Shown: positions 41,916 through 53,699, counted from the stretch's first letter. The stretch is DNA of 64,000 nucleotides from Ereboglobus luteus (GCF_003096195.1 NZ_CP023004.1:3328501-3392500), one strand, 5' to 3'. Translations and numbers: made by a program. The notes: a model not told the origin generated them from the sequence alone.

Positions 41916-44900
41916 TTACATCCCGCCGTGGCAGTTTTTGTATTTTTTGCCGCTGCCGCAGGGGCACGGGTCGTTGCGGCCCACTTTCGGGGTCTCGCGA
42001 CGGATGGTGACCTTCGGGAGCTTGATTTCGCCTTCGGGCGAATTGGTCGAGAGCTGTTGTTGCGCGGGGCCGCTGTGCGTGACAGTGGTGCGCACGCTCG
42101 GGCCGGAAGCCTCGGCGTTTTCGGGGCCTTGCAACTTTGCGCCGCGCGAGAGCATCGCGAGCATGTTTTCGAAGGCTTGCAGGTTGCTCGCGCTGCGGAA
42201 GAGGCCGGTGCAGATTTGCAGGCGCACGGCGTCCATGAGCTCCTCGAAATATTTGTAGGCTTCGTTTTTATACTCCACGAGCGGGTCCTTCTGGCCGTAG
42301 CTGCGGAGGCTCACCGACTGGCGGAGGCTTTCCATCTCGGTGAGATGCTCCTGCCAGTGCTGGTCGATGGCGTTGATGATTGTGTAGCGTTCGAGTCCGC
42401 CGAGGGCCTCGGGGACTTCGGCGGATTCCTTTATTGCGTAGGCGTCCTTGATGCGGTCAACGATGAGCGTCCTTGATGCGGTGGCGTCGAGGTTTTGGAT
42501 TTCCGCGGGCTTGATGGAAGTGCGGAAGTGCTGGTTGACCCAGCCGACGAGTCCGTCGATCGAGCTTTGCGTGGCCCCGCCTTTTTCACCGATGCCGGCG
42601 ACGGCGACGCGGTTTTCAATTTCCTCGTCAACTTGCTCGAAGATGAGGTCCTTGGCGCGGTCGGCGTGGATGGCGGCGTTGCGGATGTCGTAGACAACCT
42701 GGCGCTGGAGGTTGAGGACGTCGTCGTATTGGAGGAGGCGTTTGCGGGCGGAGAAGTTTTGCTGCTCGACTTTTTTCTGCGCGCTTTCGATGGAGCGGTT
42801 GAGGAGCGGGTGCTGGAGCTCCTCGCCCTCCTTCATCGTGCCTTCCATGAGGCGCGAGGCGAGGTTGCCCTGAAGGAAGAGGCGCATGAGCTCGTCCTCG
42901 AGCGAGAGGAAGAACTTGGTGAGACCGGGGTCGCCCTGGCGCGAGCAGCGCCCGCGGAGCTGGCGGTCGACGCGGCGTGATTGATGGCGCTCGGTGCCGA
43001 TGACGTAGAGGCCGCCGGTTTCCTTTGTGCTTGGCGTCAGGCAGAGGTCGTAGGCCTCGTCGCTGTCGGAGTCGTATTTTTTGACCTCGCCGGTCTTGGG
43101 TTCGGTGAGCGTGTATTGGAAGATTTTCTTCGAGGCTTTCTCGGGGTCTTCGTGCGGGCCGTAGGTGACGTTGAAACGGACGCCCTCGCCGAGTTTGATG
43201 TCGGTGCCGCGGCCGGCCATGTTGGTGGCGATGGTGACGGCGCCGCGCTGTCCGGCGCGGGCGACGATGTCGGCCTCCTGCGCGTGGAACTTGGCATTGA
43301 GCACGGTGTGCACGATGTTCGTGCGCTTGAGCATGCGCGAAAGGACCTCGGAGGATTCGACCGAGGCGGTGCCGACGAGGACGGGCTGGCCGCGTTTGTG
43401 GGCGGCCTCAATTTCGCGGACGACGGCGTTGTATTTGTCGCGGCGGGTTTTGTAGATGGAGTCGTTTTTGTCGATGCGGATGCAGGGTCTGTTTGTCGGG
43501 ATAACCTGCACGGAAAGTTTGTAGATGTCGTTGAACTCGGTGGCCTCGGTCTCGGCGGTGCCGGTCATGCCCGCGAGTTTTTCATACATGCGGAAGTAGT
43601 TCTGAATGGTGATCGTCGCGTAGGTGCGGGTTTCGTTTTCGATGGCGACGTTTTCCTTGGCCTCGATGGCTTGGTGGAGCCCGTCGGACCAGCGACGGCC
43701 GGGCATGACGCGACCGGTGTTTTCGTCGACGATCATGACCTTGCCCTCCTGCACAACGTATTCGACGTCCTTTTCGTAAAGCGAGTAGGCGCGGAGCAGT
43801 TGCGAGATGGCGTGGATGTCCTCGGAAATGACGGCGTATTCGGCCTCGGCCTTGCGCTTGATGTCCTCGCGTTGCTCGGGCGTGTATTGCTCGTCCTTTT
43901 CGAGGAGGGCGAACTGGGTCGCGAGGTCGGGGAGGACGAAGGCGTCGGGGTTGTCGGGGCGGAGATAGTTGCGCCCCTTGAGAGAGAGGTCGGCCTGGTG
44001 CTGGCGCTCGTCGATGGAGTAATAGAGGTCCTCCTTCAGGGCGTAGAGTTGCGATTTTTGGAAATCGGAGTGGAGCTCGGTTTCGACCTTGTCGAGGAGC
44101 TTGCGCCATTCGGGTTGCTCGAGGAGGCGGAGGAGTTGCTTGTTGTTGGGCGCGCCGAACTTGACCTGGAGCATCTTGAGGCTGGCGGCGTGGATGTCGT
44201 CCTTGGACGCGTCGGTTTTTTCGAGGAGTTCCCTGGCCTCGGCGACGAGGTTGTTGCAAAGGCGGGTTTGCGCGGATGCGAGGCGCTCGATGCCGGGCTT
44301 GAGGCGGGTGAAGGGTTGCTCGCGCTCGATGGGCGCGGGGCCGGAAATGATGAGCGGCGTGCGCGCCTCGTCCACGAGGATCGAGTCGATTTCGTCAACA
44401 ATGCAATACCAGTGCTCGCGCTGGACCTGGTCCTCCTTGCGGGTGGCCATGCCGTTGTCGCGGAGGTAGTCGAAGCCGAACTCGGAGGCGGTGCCGTAGG
44501 TGATGTCGCGCGAATACATTTCGCGGCGCACGTCGTTTGGCATTTGCTGCTGGATGCAGCCGACGGTGAGGCCGAGGAAGTTGTAGAGGTAGCCCATCCA
44601 CTCGGAGTCGCGGCGGGCGAGGTAGTCGTTGACGGTGACGAGCTGGGCGTTGCGGCCGTTGAGGGCGTTGAGGTAGAGGGGGAGGGTGGAGACGAGGGTT
44701 TTGCCCTCGCCGGTGGCCATTTCGGCGATGCGGCCCTCGTGGATGGCCATGCCGCCGATGAGCTGCACGTCGAAGTGCACCATGTTCCATTCGAGCTCGT
44801 GCTCGCAAACGACGAGTTTCTGGCCGCAGAGGCGGCGGGCGGCGTTCTTGACGGCGGCAAATGCCTCGGGGAGGAGCGCGTCGAGGGTTTCGCCGGCTTT

Positions 44901-45062
44901 GACGCGGTCGCGGAATTCGTCGGTTTTGGCGCGGAGCTGCTCGTCAGTGAGCGACTGGTAGGAAACTTCGATTTCGTTGATGCGCGCAACGACGGGACGG
45001 CAGCGTTCGAGGAACTTGCGATAATGGCGGCCGGAAAACTTTTTAATGAGCCAGGAAATCAT
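41916..45062 (-). CDS. secA: Preprotein translocase SecA ATPase
   Basis: A 1048-residue motor that pushes preproteins through SecYEG. Walker A is [10 protein letters not shown], the DEAD-type motif is [18 protein letters not shown], the preprotein cross-linking domain is interrupted by an insertion of about 100 residues relative to E. coli (around residues 230-330, including [19 protein letters not shown]), and [15 protein letters not shown] lies in the second motor domain. The C-terminus has a Zn-binding SEC-C motif [14 protein letters not shown] that binds SecB or lipids. It stands alone. The leader upstream has no SD. Longer than the 901-residue E. coli enzyme, as usual in Verrucomicrobia. 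Confidence 0.95.
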   Translation of the reverse strand: MISWLIKKFSGRHYRKFLERCRPVVARINEIEVSYQSLTDEQLRAKTDEFRDRVKAGETLDALLPEAFAAVKNAARRLCGQKLVVCEHELEWNMVHFDVQLIGGMAIHEGRIAEMATGEGKTLVSTLPLYLNALNGRNAQLVTVNDYLARRDSEWMGYLYNFLGLTVGCIQQQMPNDVRREMYSRDITYGTASEFGFDYLRDNGMATRKEDQVQREHWYCIVDEIDSILVDEARTPLIISGPAPIEREQPFTRLKPGIERLASAQTRLCNNLVAEARELLEKTDASKDDIHAASLKMLQVKFGAPNNKQLLRLLEQPEWRKLLDKVETELHSDFQKSQLYALKEDLYYSIDERQHQADLSLKGRNYLRPDNPDAFVLPDLATQFALLEKDEQYTPEQREDIKRKAEAEYAVISEDIHAISQLLRAYSLYEKDVEYVVQEGKVMIVDENTGRVMPGRRWSDGLHQAIEAKENVAIENETRTYATITIQNYFRMYEKLAGMTGTAETEATEFNDIYKLSVQVIPTNRPCIRIDKNDSIYKTRRDKYNAVVREIEAAHKRGQPVLVGTASVESSEVLSRMLKRTNIVHTVLNAKFHAQEADIVARAGQRGAVTIATNMAGRGTDIKLGEGVRFNVTYGPHEDPEKASKKIFQYTLTEPKTGEVKKYDSDSDEAYDLCLTPSTKETGGLYVIGTERHQSRRVDRQLRGRCSRQGDPGLTKFFLSLEDELMRLFLQGNLASRLMEGTMKEGEELQHPLLNRSIESAQKKVEQQNFSARKRLLQYDDVLNLQRQVVYDIRNAAIHADRAKDLIFEQVDEEIENRVAVAGIGEKGGATQSSIDGLVGWVNQHFRTSIKPAEIQNLDATASRTLIVDRIKDAYAIKESAEVPEALGGLERYTIINAIDQHWQEHLTEMESLRQSVSLRSYGQKDPLVEYKNEAYKYFEELMDAVRLQICTGLFRSASNLQAFENMLAMLSRGAKLQGPENAEASGPSVRTTVTHSGPAQQQLSTNSPEGEIKLPKVTIRRETPKVGRNDPCPCGSGKKYKNCHGGM

Positions 45063-45235
45063 TTGGAATGCGGAATGATGAAAAAGACTGAATGACTGAA
45101 GAGCTGAAAGGCTGAAGGATGCGGAATGGTTGGGAAAATTGAAAAAGAAAAAAATATGCAGAGCCGCGGCGTCCGTTGCAACGGAAGAATTTTGCGGCCA
45201 AAACCGAAAAATGGAGGCGTTGCCCGGTGCGATTT

Positions 45236-46570
45236 TTAGCGCCGTCGCAACAGAAACGCGCACGCGCCATCGTGGCCGTCCATCCACGGGAACGATTGCA
45301 CTGATTTTTCCAGGGCAAACCGTCCGTGTCCGCCGGGGCCGTGCGGGCGTTCGAGAAACGCGGTGACGACGTGCTCGTTTTCCTCGGCATCAATGCTGCA
45401 CGTGCTGTAAATCAGCCGTCCGCCGTGGCGAACGCGTCGCGCCGCGGCTTCGAGCAAGGCCAGTTGCTGGCGCGCGTGCTTCGTGAAATCGTTCGGCTGC
45501 AGGCGCCACTTCACGTCCACTCGGTGGCGCATCACGCCTGTGTTTGAGCAGGGCGCGTCGAGCAGCACCGCGTTGTATTCCGCGGGCAGGTTGTGCTCGT
45601 CGAAGAGCGGCGGGCGCGCCGCGATCAAGTCGCCCTGCACCAGCGCCACGTTCATTCCCTCCGGCGCGCGCGACAGGTTTTCCTTCAATCGATCAACGCG
45701 CGCGCCCGGCAAATCCATCGCCACAAGCAGCGTTTTTTCCAGTTTTTCGGCGTCCGCGTTCGCGCGTATCGCGTCGGCAATGGCGAGGCATTTCCCGCCC
45801 GGGGCGGCGCACGCGTCGAGAATGCTCTCGCCCGCCTGCGGCGCGAGCAGCCCGACCGCGAGGCGCGTCGAGGGATCCTGCAAATACAAATTGCCCGCGA
45901 TGATCGCCGCCTCCACGGAGGGCCAGTTGCCCGCCTTCACCTCATAAAATTGCTCCCATCGCGACGGTGCCAGCCATGCCAGCTCCGTCTCGGACGGCGC
46001 GCGCGAGGCCCGCCAGCGCGCATGCACCGGCGCGGGTTTCTGGTTCCACTCAAGCAATGCGCGCGCGCCCGCCGCGCCGAATTGCGCGAGCCAGCGTTGC
46101 ACGAGCCAGGCGGGGTGCGAGAACCACGCGGCGAGTTGTTCCGCGCCCGCCAGTTTTGCGGGAGGTTTTTCCTCCGCAAGCGCCGCGGCGAGTTTGCGCA
46201 CCACGGCGTTCACCATCCGCGCCTCGGGTTGGCTTGCGAGCGTCTTGGTTTGTTCCACCGCATGGTGCACGACGCGCGCCGCGTGCCCCTCGTCGCCGCC
46301 CTCGATCAACTCAAAGCCCGCCACCAGCAGGACGGCGCTCAATCGCGGACGCGGCGCGCGCGCGACCAGCCGCTGCAGATGCGAGTCGACGCGCCCCTTG
46401 TGCCGCAACGCGCCGAACAGCAAATGCTGGCAGCGCGCGCGTTCCACGCCGGCCACCTCGCGGGGCAGCGAGTCGAGCAGCGCGTCGGCGCGCTCGGATT
46501 TTTCGAGCCAGCGCGTGATCAGCATCACTGCGAGCGACCAGGGAGTCGTGGGCTGTTCGTTTGTGGACAT
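45236..46570 (-). CDS. RsmB-like 16S rRNA m5C methyltransferase
   Basis: A 444-residue protein. The N-terminal helical part (about 1-150) resembles the NusB-like domain of RsmB. The Rossmann methyltransferase holds [15 protein letters not shown] (SAM), [18 protein letters not shown], and the catalytic pair of Cys motifs [10 protein letters not shown] (PC) and [13 protein letters not shown] (TC), as needed for C5 methylation of cytosine, C967 in E. coli. The last part keeps [12 protein letters not shown]-type residues. It could be named rsmB, but orthology to a specific site is inferred. It precedes secA on the same strand but across 173 bp. Confidence 0.88.
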   Translation of the reverse strand: MSTNEQPTTPWSLAVMLITRWLEKSERADALLDSLPREVAGVERARCQHLLFGALRHKGRVDSHLQRLVARAPRPRLSAVLLVAGFELIEGGDEGHAARVVHHAVEQTKTLASQPEARMVNAVVRKLAAALAEEKPPAKLAGAEQLAAWFSHPAWLVQRWLAQFGAAGARALLEWNQKPAPVHARWRASRAPSETELAWLAPSRWEQFYEVKAGNWPSVEAAIIAGNLYLQDPSTRLAVGLLAPQAGESILDACAAPGGKCLAIADAIRANADAEKLEKTLLVAMDLPGARVDRLKENLSRAPEGMNVALVQGDLIAARPPLFDEHNLPAEYNAVLLDAPCSNTGVMRHRVDVKWRLQPNDFTKHARQQLALLEAAARRVRHGGRLIYSTCSIDAEENEHVVTAFLERPHGPGGHGRFALEKSVQSFPWMDGHDGACAFLLRRR

Positions 46571-46766
46571 TGCGCAAAGTTCGCCGCCCTTGTTCCGCAA
46601 ATCAAAGAAAATCGCCACGACGGGTGAGATAAGCCGATCCATCCCGCGCCTTCCGCCCAAAACAATAATAAACAATAAAAAGGATTTTTTAAATTCCACA
46701 TAAATACATCCCCATAAGAGGCCTTTTTTATCGCAATAATCTAACTTTATCTTGAGGCTGTGGGCG

Positions 46767-49700
46767 ATGAAATCAAATTTCGCCCGGGCACTGCGCTCCG
46801 CCGTTTTTCTTGCATCTGGAATTTTCGCACTGCCGTCCCTTGCCATCGCGCAGGCCACTCCCACCGCCATTGTCGCCATAGCCGCCGGTGACAACCACAG
46901 CATGTATGTGACCAATGACGGCAGCCTTTGGGCCATGGGTAACAACCATGACGGGCAGCTGGGCGATGACACTTTCACAAGTCGGGGATCTCCCACGCTT
47001 GTCACTAACGCCCCCAATTTCACCGCACTGGCTGCGGGATCCATGCACGGACTGTGCATGACCGGCGACGGCAAACTTTACATCATACGGGGAACCTCCC
47101 CATCAACCCAATTGGAGGACGGCACCTACATCAACGGAGTCATCCCTTCGCTTGTCACCGAGGCTTCCAATGTTATCGGGGTGGCCGCCGGACATGATCA
47201 CAGCTTGTATGTGACCGCCGGTGGCGAGCTTTATGCCATGGGTGGCAACCCCTATGGTCAATTGGGCCTCAGCGACACTGAGAACCGGGATTCACCCGTG
47301 CTCGTGCCCTCCGATTCCAGTGTCACTGCCGTTGCCACGGGGTATAATCACAGTTTGTTCACAACCGCCGACGGCAAACTCTATGCCATGGGAGGCAACT
47401 TCTTCGGCCAGTTGGGTGTCAGCGACACCACAAACCGACTCACACCTGTGCTCGTGCCGTCCGCTTCCAACGTCGTTGCGATGGCCTCGGGTTATAATCA
47501 CAGCCTGTATGTGACCGCCGATGGCGAGCTCTATGCCATGGGGGACAATGACAGCGGCCAGTTGGGCGATGGCACCACTACGGATCGAAGCACGCCCGTG
47601 CTCGTCACCTCCAACGTCAGCACCGTGGCTGCCGGGGGTGGTCACAGCCTGTATTTGACCACTGATGGCAAGCTCTACGCCATGGGGGCCAACTACTCCG
47701 GCCAGTTGGGTGTTGGCGACACCACGAGGCGACTTTCGCCCGTGCTCGTTGCCACCAATGTCACTGCGATGGCCGCCGGGATGAATCACAGCCTGTATGC
47801 AACTACCGATGGCAAGCTCTATGCCATGGGAGACAATCACGATGGACAGTTGGGTGATGGCACCGTTACGAATCGCAACACGCCTGTGCTTGTTCTTGAT
47901 CTTTCAAATCTCCAGAACACCGCGCCCGCTATTGTCACACAACCCGTCAATCAGGTTGCTCCCGCCGGGGGAACCGCAACCTTTACCATGACGGCGTCCG
48001 GCAATCCGACTCCAAGCTACCAGTGGTATCATTACTCGAATTTTGATTGGAGAGCGCTTACCGACACCGCGCCTTACAGCGGTGCGACCACCGACACGCT
48101 TGTCATCACCAACTGCCCCGCTTCGATGCACAACTATCTATATCGCTGCGTGGTAACAAATGCGGCTGGCAACGCTGGCAGTAACGCGGTCACCCTTACG
48201 GTTGGGACTGGTTCGGCACCCAAATTCCAGAAACATCCTGTCAGCAGAACTCTAACCATCGGGCAAGATACCTATTTCACTGCCGAAGCATATGGTTATC
48301 CCAATCCAACCTACCAGTGGCAGTATTCCGCGGACGGCCTGCTGTGGGCCAATCTTTCCAACGATGGCATCCACGGTGGCGTCACCACCCGCATACTCAC
48401 GGTGACCGACGCTCCTGTCGCGCTGGATCACATGCGATACCGCTGCATCGCCACCAACACCAAGGGCACCGCCACGAGCGAAATGGCCATTCTTTTGGTT
48501 GATCCTGAAAACCCGTCTCCCAGCTCTGTATCCATCAGCATGTTGGCCGCCGGTTGCAATCACTCCCTGTATGTGACCGATGATGGTAAGTTATGGGCGC
48601 AAGGAGATAACTCCGAGGGGCAGTTGGGCCTCGGTAGCACAACATACCAATACGCACCCGTTATTGTTCCATCTGCTTCCAATGTCGTCGCCGTGGCTAC
48701 TGGTCGTTATTCTTGGGGGCACACCCTGTATCTGACCGACGAAGGCAAACTCTATGCCATGGGAAGTAATTTTGCGGGCCAGTTGGGCGTCAGCGACACC
48801 ACAAATCGATTTGCCCCCGTGCAGGTCACGGACGATGAGACCAATGTCATCGCCATGGCTGCCGGCTGGAGCCACAGCCTGTTTGTGACTAGCGACGGCA
48901 AGCTCTACGCAATGGGACAAAATCAATTCGGCCAGTTGGGTGTCAGTGACACCACGAATCGACTTGCCCCCGTGCAAGTCACTTCCGCCACCAATGTCGT
49001 CGCCGTAGCGGCCGGTGGCGGTCACAGTCTATATGTGACCGCTGACGGCAAACTTTATGCCATGGGAAGCAACGGTTCCGGCCAGTTGGGCAACAGTGGC
49101 ACCACGACGACTCGACTCGCTCCCGTGCAAATCACCTCCGCCACCAACGTCATTGCCGTGGCCGCCGGAAGCGCTCACAGTCTGTATCTGACCGGCGATG
49201 GCAAACTCTACGCAATGGGTGAAAATAGTTCGGGGCAGCTAGGCACCGGCGGTATTTCTGATCGAACCACACCCACGCTTGTCACCTCCGCCACCAATGT
49301 TACCGCTGTGTTCGCGGGTGCCTCCCACAGCTTATGGCTGACAAGCGACGGTGATCTTTGGGCCATGGGCTATGAGGTGGGATCGGGAGCCGTGTATACT
49401 CAATACAGTCCCATGCGAGTTCTTTCCGCCGTCAACGTCACTGCGGCGGCTGCCGGGGCAAACCACAGCCTGTATGTGAGTGGCGGCAACAGGCTTTGGT
49501 CCATGGGAAACTGGCTGCGTAATGACGGCCTGCTGGGAGTTGAATACGCGCCGGACATCGTTTTTGATTTTTCGAACGATGCAAATGCCGCGCCAGCCAT
49601 TGTCACGCAGCCCGTCAATCAAGTCTTGGAAATTGGACAAAGCGCAACCTTTTCCGTCGAGGCAACCGGCACTCCCGAACCCACCTATCAATGGATGTAT

Positions 49701-52700
49701 TCCATATATGATGCCTCCGGATGGTATCCGCTCACCGATACCGCGCCCTATAGCGGCGTCACCACCGGCACGCTCACCATCACCAATGCCACCGGGGCAA
49801 TAGATAATTTTTACTATCGCTGCATGGTGAAAAACCAAGTCGCTAGTGCATTCAGCGATTACGCCATCCTCAGAATTGGAACCCCGCCTGTTGTCACCAC
49901 GCAGCCAACCAGTCAAATCGTCAAAGCTGGCGGAAGCGTGAATTTTTCCGTTGGGGCAAGCAGCTCCCATCCTCGGGGCTATCAGTGGCAATGCTCCACG
50001 GATGGCGGCGCCACATGGAATGACCTCTCATCCGACTCCATGTATAGCGGCGTTACCGAAATTTCGCTCTATGTGCGAAACACCACCGCAGCCATGGATG
50101 GCGCGCAATATCGTTGTGTTGTGACCACTGTTATCGGCTCAACAACCAGCGCTCCCGCAACTCTCACCGTCGGCACCGCGCCATCGTTCACCACGCAACC
50201 AGTCAACGCCACTATCAATGCGGGACAAGATACAACATTCACCGCCGAGGCAAACGGCTATCCGTCGCCCGCCTACCAGTGGCAGTATTCCACCGATGGC
50301 GCCACATGGAACAACCTCTCCAACGACTCCATTTACTCTGGGGCAAAAACCACAACGCTCACAATAACCGCCGCCACCGCAGCCATGAACGGCATGCGAT
50401 ATCGCTGCACCGCCACCAACGGCATTTACGTGAACTACAGCAGCCTGTTCGCCAACAGTAATGCTGCCACGCTCACCGTCGAATTTGCGCCGACCATCAC
50501 CACGCATCCCTCAACTCGAACTGTCACTGCCGGCCAAAACACCACTTTTAGCGTTTCGACAACAGGCAATCCCGCTCCCACCTACCAATGGCAGTATTCC
50601 ACTGATGGCAATACATGGGAAAACCTGACCAGCGGCGCGCCCTACAGCGGCGTCACCTACCACAGCCTCACCATCACGGCCATTCCCGCCAGAGTGAACG
50701 GGACGCACTATCGCTGCGTCGTGACCAATTCGCTGGGCACGCTTACCAGCAATGCGGCCATTCTCACCGTCAAGTCGCCGCCAACCATCCTCACACAACC
50801 TGAAAGTGCCAGTATCATGGCCGGCCAAAACGCCACCTTCACGATCGCGGCAACCGGCAATCCTCAACCTACTTACCGGTGGCAATCTTCGTCCAACGGC
50901 ACCACGTGGACAAACCTCTCCAACACCGCGCCCTATGCCGGAGTCGCCACGGACACGCTCACGATAACCGAAGCCCCAGTCTCCCTTAACGGCATGCAGT
51001 ATCGCTGTATCGCCAGCAATGGCGTTGGCACAAACGCCACCAGCACCGCCGCCACGCTCTCCGTCAATACCCTGCCCGCCATCACAACCCAACCTTCGGG
51101 GCAGACAGTCATCGCAGGTCAAGGCACGGTTCTTTCCGTCACCTCCACCGGTGTCCCCGCGCCCGCGTATCAGTGGCAAATCCTCGGCACTGACAGCATG
51201 TGGACATCGCTCGTCAACAACGCCACCTACAGCGGTGTTGGCACCGCCAATCTTTCCATTGCAAATATCACCGCCGCCATGTCCGGCGCTCAATACCGCT
51301 GCATTGTCTCCAACGATGTCGGTAATGTTACCAGCGACACTGTCACCCTCACCGTCGCTGTCGCACCCGGCATCACCACACAACCTGCCAACCAAACGAC
51401 TCAACCCGGTCAAAACGCCACCTTCACTATCACGGCAACCGGTGTTCCCGAGCCCGAATATCAATGGCAAATTCTCGGCACAGACAGCTTGTGGACGTCG
51501 CTCGCCAATAACGCCATCTACAGCGGTGTGACAACCGCGAGCCTCGCCATTGCCAATGCCACTGCGGGCATGTCCGGCGCGCAATATCGCTGCGTCCTCA
51601 ACAACATGGCCGGTGATGCCACCAGCAACCCCGCCACGCTCACCGTCGGTGCCGCGCCCGCCGCGCCTGTCATTACCACGCAACCCGCAAACCAAAGCGT
51701 CACCGCCGGCCAAAATGCCACCTTTGCCATTGCTGCCAGCGGCAATCCGACGCCGGCCTATCAGTGGCAATCCTCGACCGACGGCGGCGCATGGACGGAC
51801 GTCACCGGCAACGCCACCGCAACCACTGACACACTCACCCTCACTGCCGTCACCATCGCCATGAACGGCACACAATACCGCTGTCTCGCGAGCAACAGCG
51901 TCGCCTCAAATATCACCAGCAACGCCGCCACGCTCACCGTCGCGCCCAGCCCGACGGATTTGGCGCAACAATTCAAAACGCAAGCCGAGTCCCCCGGTGT
52001 CGCGACCATCACCGTGACCGGCGCGCTCGACCTTTCCCTAGTCGATGGCGTCACTGTTGCCAGCGGTAAGACCATCGTTGGCGAGGACGCCGCCGCCACG
52101 GTTTCCGGGGCGCTCACCCTCCCGGCGGGCGTGAACAACGTCCTTGTTCTCGGCGTCAATTTCACCACCGGCGCGCTCACCATCACCGGCGCGCACGACG
52201 TTGATATTTCCCATTGCACGTTCACCGACGCGCCCGTCGTCATCAATGGCAACTCGGACAACATCGCCTTCTCGTGGAATAAATTCACCGCCACACCCGC
52301 ATCCTCCGGCTCCGCCATGCGCATCGACAACTCCGGCGAGGACACCGGAATCCTCCTCTCCCATAATTATTTCGCAGACGGGCTCAAGGCCGACATTCCC
52401 GCAGCGACCAACTCCCGTGTCGTCATGTTTAACAACTACATCGCCGCCACCGGCAACACCACGGCGACCATTGCCGGCGCCAGCGCGCAAATCCTCTCCG
52501 AGCGCAATATCTACCAGGGCACCCACAACCCGCTCGCGAAACAGGGCACCGGAAAACTTCGCTCGCTCAACAACTTCACCAACGCCACCACAGGCACGCT
52601 CGACCCCGGCGCGGACACCGTGTTTGTCCCCGCCTACTCGCGCCTCATGTATCCCGCCGGCTCCGCCGCGCCGTTTGACGCCGCCGCAGTCGCCGCGCTC

Positions 52701-53699
52701 ATCACCGGCAACGCCGGCAATACCAACGGCAAAAACTCCCCCGCGCCCGACACCACTCCCAACGCCGATGCGCGCATCACCGCCATCGTGAGCGGCGCCG
52801 GCTCGGGCACGAGCGCCAACGCGGCCAACGTCCCCGCCGTCAGCGGAGGGTTCACGCTCACGGCCGGCGCGGACAATTTTATCCCCGCCGCCAGTCAGTG
52901 GTATCGTGACAACTTCACCATTCCCGGCGCGACGGCAAACACCTACACCGTCACAAGCGCGAGCGCCGCGCACGCGGGCGCGTATGCCGTGGCGTTGACG
53001 ACCCCCGCCGGCGAGATTGTGGCGTCGGGCGCGTTCATGGTAACGGTTGGCGCGCTCGCCGCGCCGGTCATCACCACGCATCCCGCGTCGCAAACGGTGA
53101 CGGTTGGCGGCAATGCCACATTCCACGTCGCCGCCACCGGGGAAAGCCTGTCGTATGAATGGCGAAAGGACGGCGCGCCCATTTCCGGAGCCACGGGAGC
53201 CAGTTTCACAATCACTAATGCGCAGCAATCCCATGCCGGCGCCTATAATGTCGTCGTGCGCAATCCAGCCGGATCGGCATCCAGCAACGCCGCCGCGCTT
53301 ACCGTTAACGCCGCGTTCACACCGCCGGCGATTACCACGCAGCCTGTGTCAAAAACCGTCACGGTCGGCGGCAATGTGACATTCACCGTCGTCGCCACCG
53401 GCAACCCTGCGCCCACTTTTCAATGGATGTTGAACGGTAACTCCATTCCCCGCGCAACCAATGCCAGCCACACAATAAACAATGTTCAGAAATCCCATGA
53501 GGGCGGCTACACCGTGCGCGTGAGCAACACCGCCGGCAACGTCACCAGCTCCGTTGCCACACTCACCGTTAACACTGGGGGAAATGGCGGTGACAATAAT
53601 TCCGGTGGCGGTGGCGGCGGGGGAGGCGCGCCAAGCTTGTGGTATGCGGCGCTGCTCGCCGGGCTTGTCGCATTGCGCGCCGCCAAGAGGCGCGGGTGA
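46767..53699 (+). CDS. Giant exported RCC1/Ig-like/pectate-lyase-like protein
   Basis: 2310 residues with a signal peptide at 1-30. Order by nucleotide: 46866-47913 seven RCC1 repeats (HSLYVT, then GKLYAMG and GQLG); two Ig-like modules to about 48510; 48520-49560 a second set of seven RCC1 repeats; eight Ig-like modules to about 51945, each with a TTQP start and YQW; 51951-52730 a pectate-lyase-1-like beta-helix; three more Ig-like modules to 53570; then a Gly-rich stretch, one hydrophobic segment (LWYAALLAGLVALRA) and KRRG. Seven repeats is exactly one RCC1 propeller, so two propellers are expected. In the lyase part the R-x-P-R catalytic region is lost (KADIPAATNS). A surface adhesion or binding role is likely. 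Start ATG at 46767 (TTG at 46752 possible). Confidence 0.85.
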   Translation: MKSNFARALRSAVFLASGIFALPSLAIAQATPTAIVAIAAGDNHSMYVTNDGSLWAMGNNHDGQLGDDTFTSRGSPTLVTNAPNFTALAAGSMHGLCMTGDGKLYIIRGTSPSTQLEDGTYINGVIPSLVTEASNVIGVAAGHDHSLYVTAGGELYAMGGNPYGQLGLSDTENRDSPVLVPSDSSVTAVATGYNHSLFTTADGKLYAMGGNFFGQLGVSDTTNRLTPVLVPSASNVVAMASGYNHSLYVTADGELYAMGDNDSGQLGDGTTTDRSTPVLVTSNVSTVAAGGGHSLYLTTDGKLYAMGANYSGQLGVGDTTRRLSPVLVATNVTAMAAGMNHSLYATTDGKLYAMGDNHDGQLGDGTVTNRNTPVLVLDLSNLQNTAPAIVTQPVNQVAPAGGTATFTMTASGNPTPSYQWYHYSNFDWRALTDTAPYSGATTDTLVITNCPASMHNYLYRCVVTNAAGNAGSNAVTLTVGTGSAPKFQKHPVSRTLTIGQDTYFTAEAYGYPNPTYQWQYSADGLLWANLSNDGIHGGVTTRILTVTDAPVALDHMRYRCIATNTKGTATSEMAILLVDPENPSPSSVSISMLAAGCNHSLYVTDDGKLWAQGDNSEGQLGLGSTTYQYAPVIVPSASNVVAVATGRYSWGHTLYLTDEGKLYAMGSNFAGQLGVSDTTNRFAPVQVTDDETNVIAMAAGWSHSLFVTSDGKLYAMGQNQFGQLGVSDTTNRLAPVQVTSATNVVAVAAGGGHSLYVTADGKLYAMGSNGSGQLGNSGTTTTRLAPVQITSATNVIAVAAGSAHSLYLTGDGKLYAMGENSSGQLGTGGISDRTTPTLVTSATNVTAVFAGASHSLWLTSDGDLWAMGYEVGSGAVYTQYSPMRVLSAVNVTAAAAGANHSLYVSGGNRLWSMGNWLRNDGLLGVEYAPDIVFDFSNDANAAPAIVTQPVNQVLEIGQSATFSVEATGTPEPTYQWMYSIYDASGWYPLTDTAPYSGVTTGTLTITNATGAIDNFYYRCMVKNQVASAFSDYAILRIGTPPVVTTQPTSQIVKAGGSVNFSVGASSSHPRGYQWQCSTDGGATWNDLSSDSMYSGVTEISLYVRNTTAAMDGAQYRCVVTTVIGSTTSAPATLTVGTAPSFTTQPVNATINAGQDTTFTAEANGYPSPAYQWQYSTDGATWNNLSNDSIYSGAKTTTLTITAATAAMNGMRYRCTATNGIYVNYSSLFANSNAATLTVEFAPTITTHPSTRTVTAGQNTTFSVSTTGNPAPTYQWQYSTDGNTWENLTSGAPYSGVTYHSLTITAIPARVNGTHYRCVVTNSLGTLTSNAAILTVKSPPTILTQPESASIMAGQNATFTIAATGNPQPTYRWQSSSNGTTWTNLSNTAPYAGVATDTLTITEAPVSLNGMQYRCIASNGVGTNATSTAATLSVNTLPAITTQPSGQTVIAGQGTVLSVTSTGVPAPAYQWQILGTDSMWTSLVNNATYSGVGTANLSIANITAAMSGAQYRCIVSNDVGNVTSDTVTLTVAVAPGITTQPANQTTQPGQNATFTITATGVPEPEYQWQILGTDSLWTSLANNAIYSGVTTASLAIANATAGMSGAQYRCVLNNMAGDATSNPATLTVGAAPAAPVITTQPANQSVTAGQNATFAIAASGNPTPAYQWQSSTDGGAWTDVTGNATATTDTLTLTAVTIAMNGTQYRCLASNSVASNITSNAATLTVAPSPTDLAQQFKTQAESPGVATITVTGALDLSLVDGVTVASGKTIVGEDAAATVSGALTLPAGVNNVLVLGVNFTTGALTITGAHDVDISHCTFTDAPVVINGNSDNIAFSWNKFTATPASSGSAMRIDNSGEDTGILLSHNYFADGLKADIPAATNSRVVMFNNYIAATGNTTATIAGASAQILSERNIYQGTHNPLAKQGTGKLRSLNNFTNATTGTLDPGADTVFVPAYSRLMYPAGSAAPFDAAAVAALITGNAGNTNGKNSPAPDTTPNADARITAIVSGAGSGTSANAANVPAVSGGFTLTAGADNFIPAASQWYRDNFTIPGATANTYTVTSASAAHAGAYAVALTTPAGEIVASGAFMVTVGALAAPVITTHPASQTVTVGGNATFHVAATGESLSYEWRKDGAPISGATGASFTITNAQQSHAGAYNVVVRNPAGSASSNAAALTVNAAFTPPAITTQPVSKTVTVGGNVTFTVVATGNPAPTFQWMLNGNSIPRATNASHTINNVQKSHEGGYTVRVSNTAGNVTSSVATLTVNTGGNGGDNNSGGGGGGGGAPSLWYAALLAGLVALRAAKRRG

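Noticed and set aside
42981-45095. Long plus-strand open frame opposite secA
   Set aside because: Shadow of secA, with no domains of its own.
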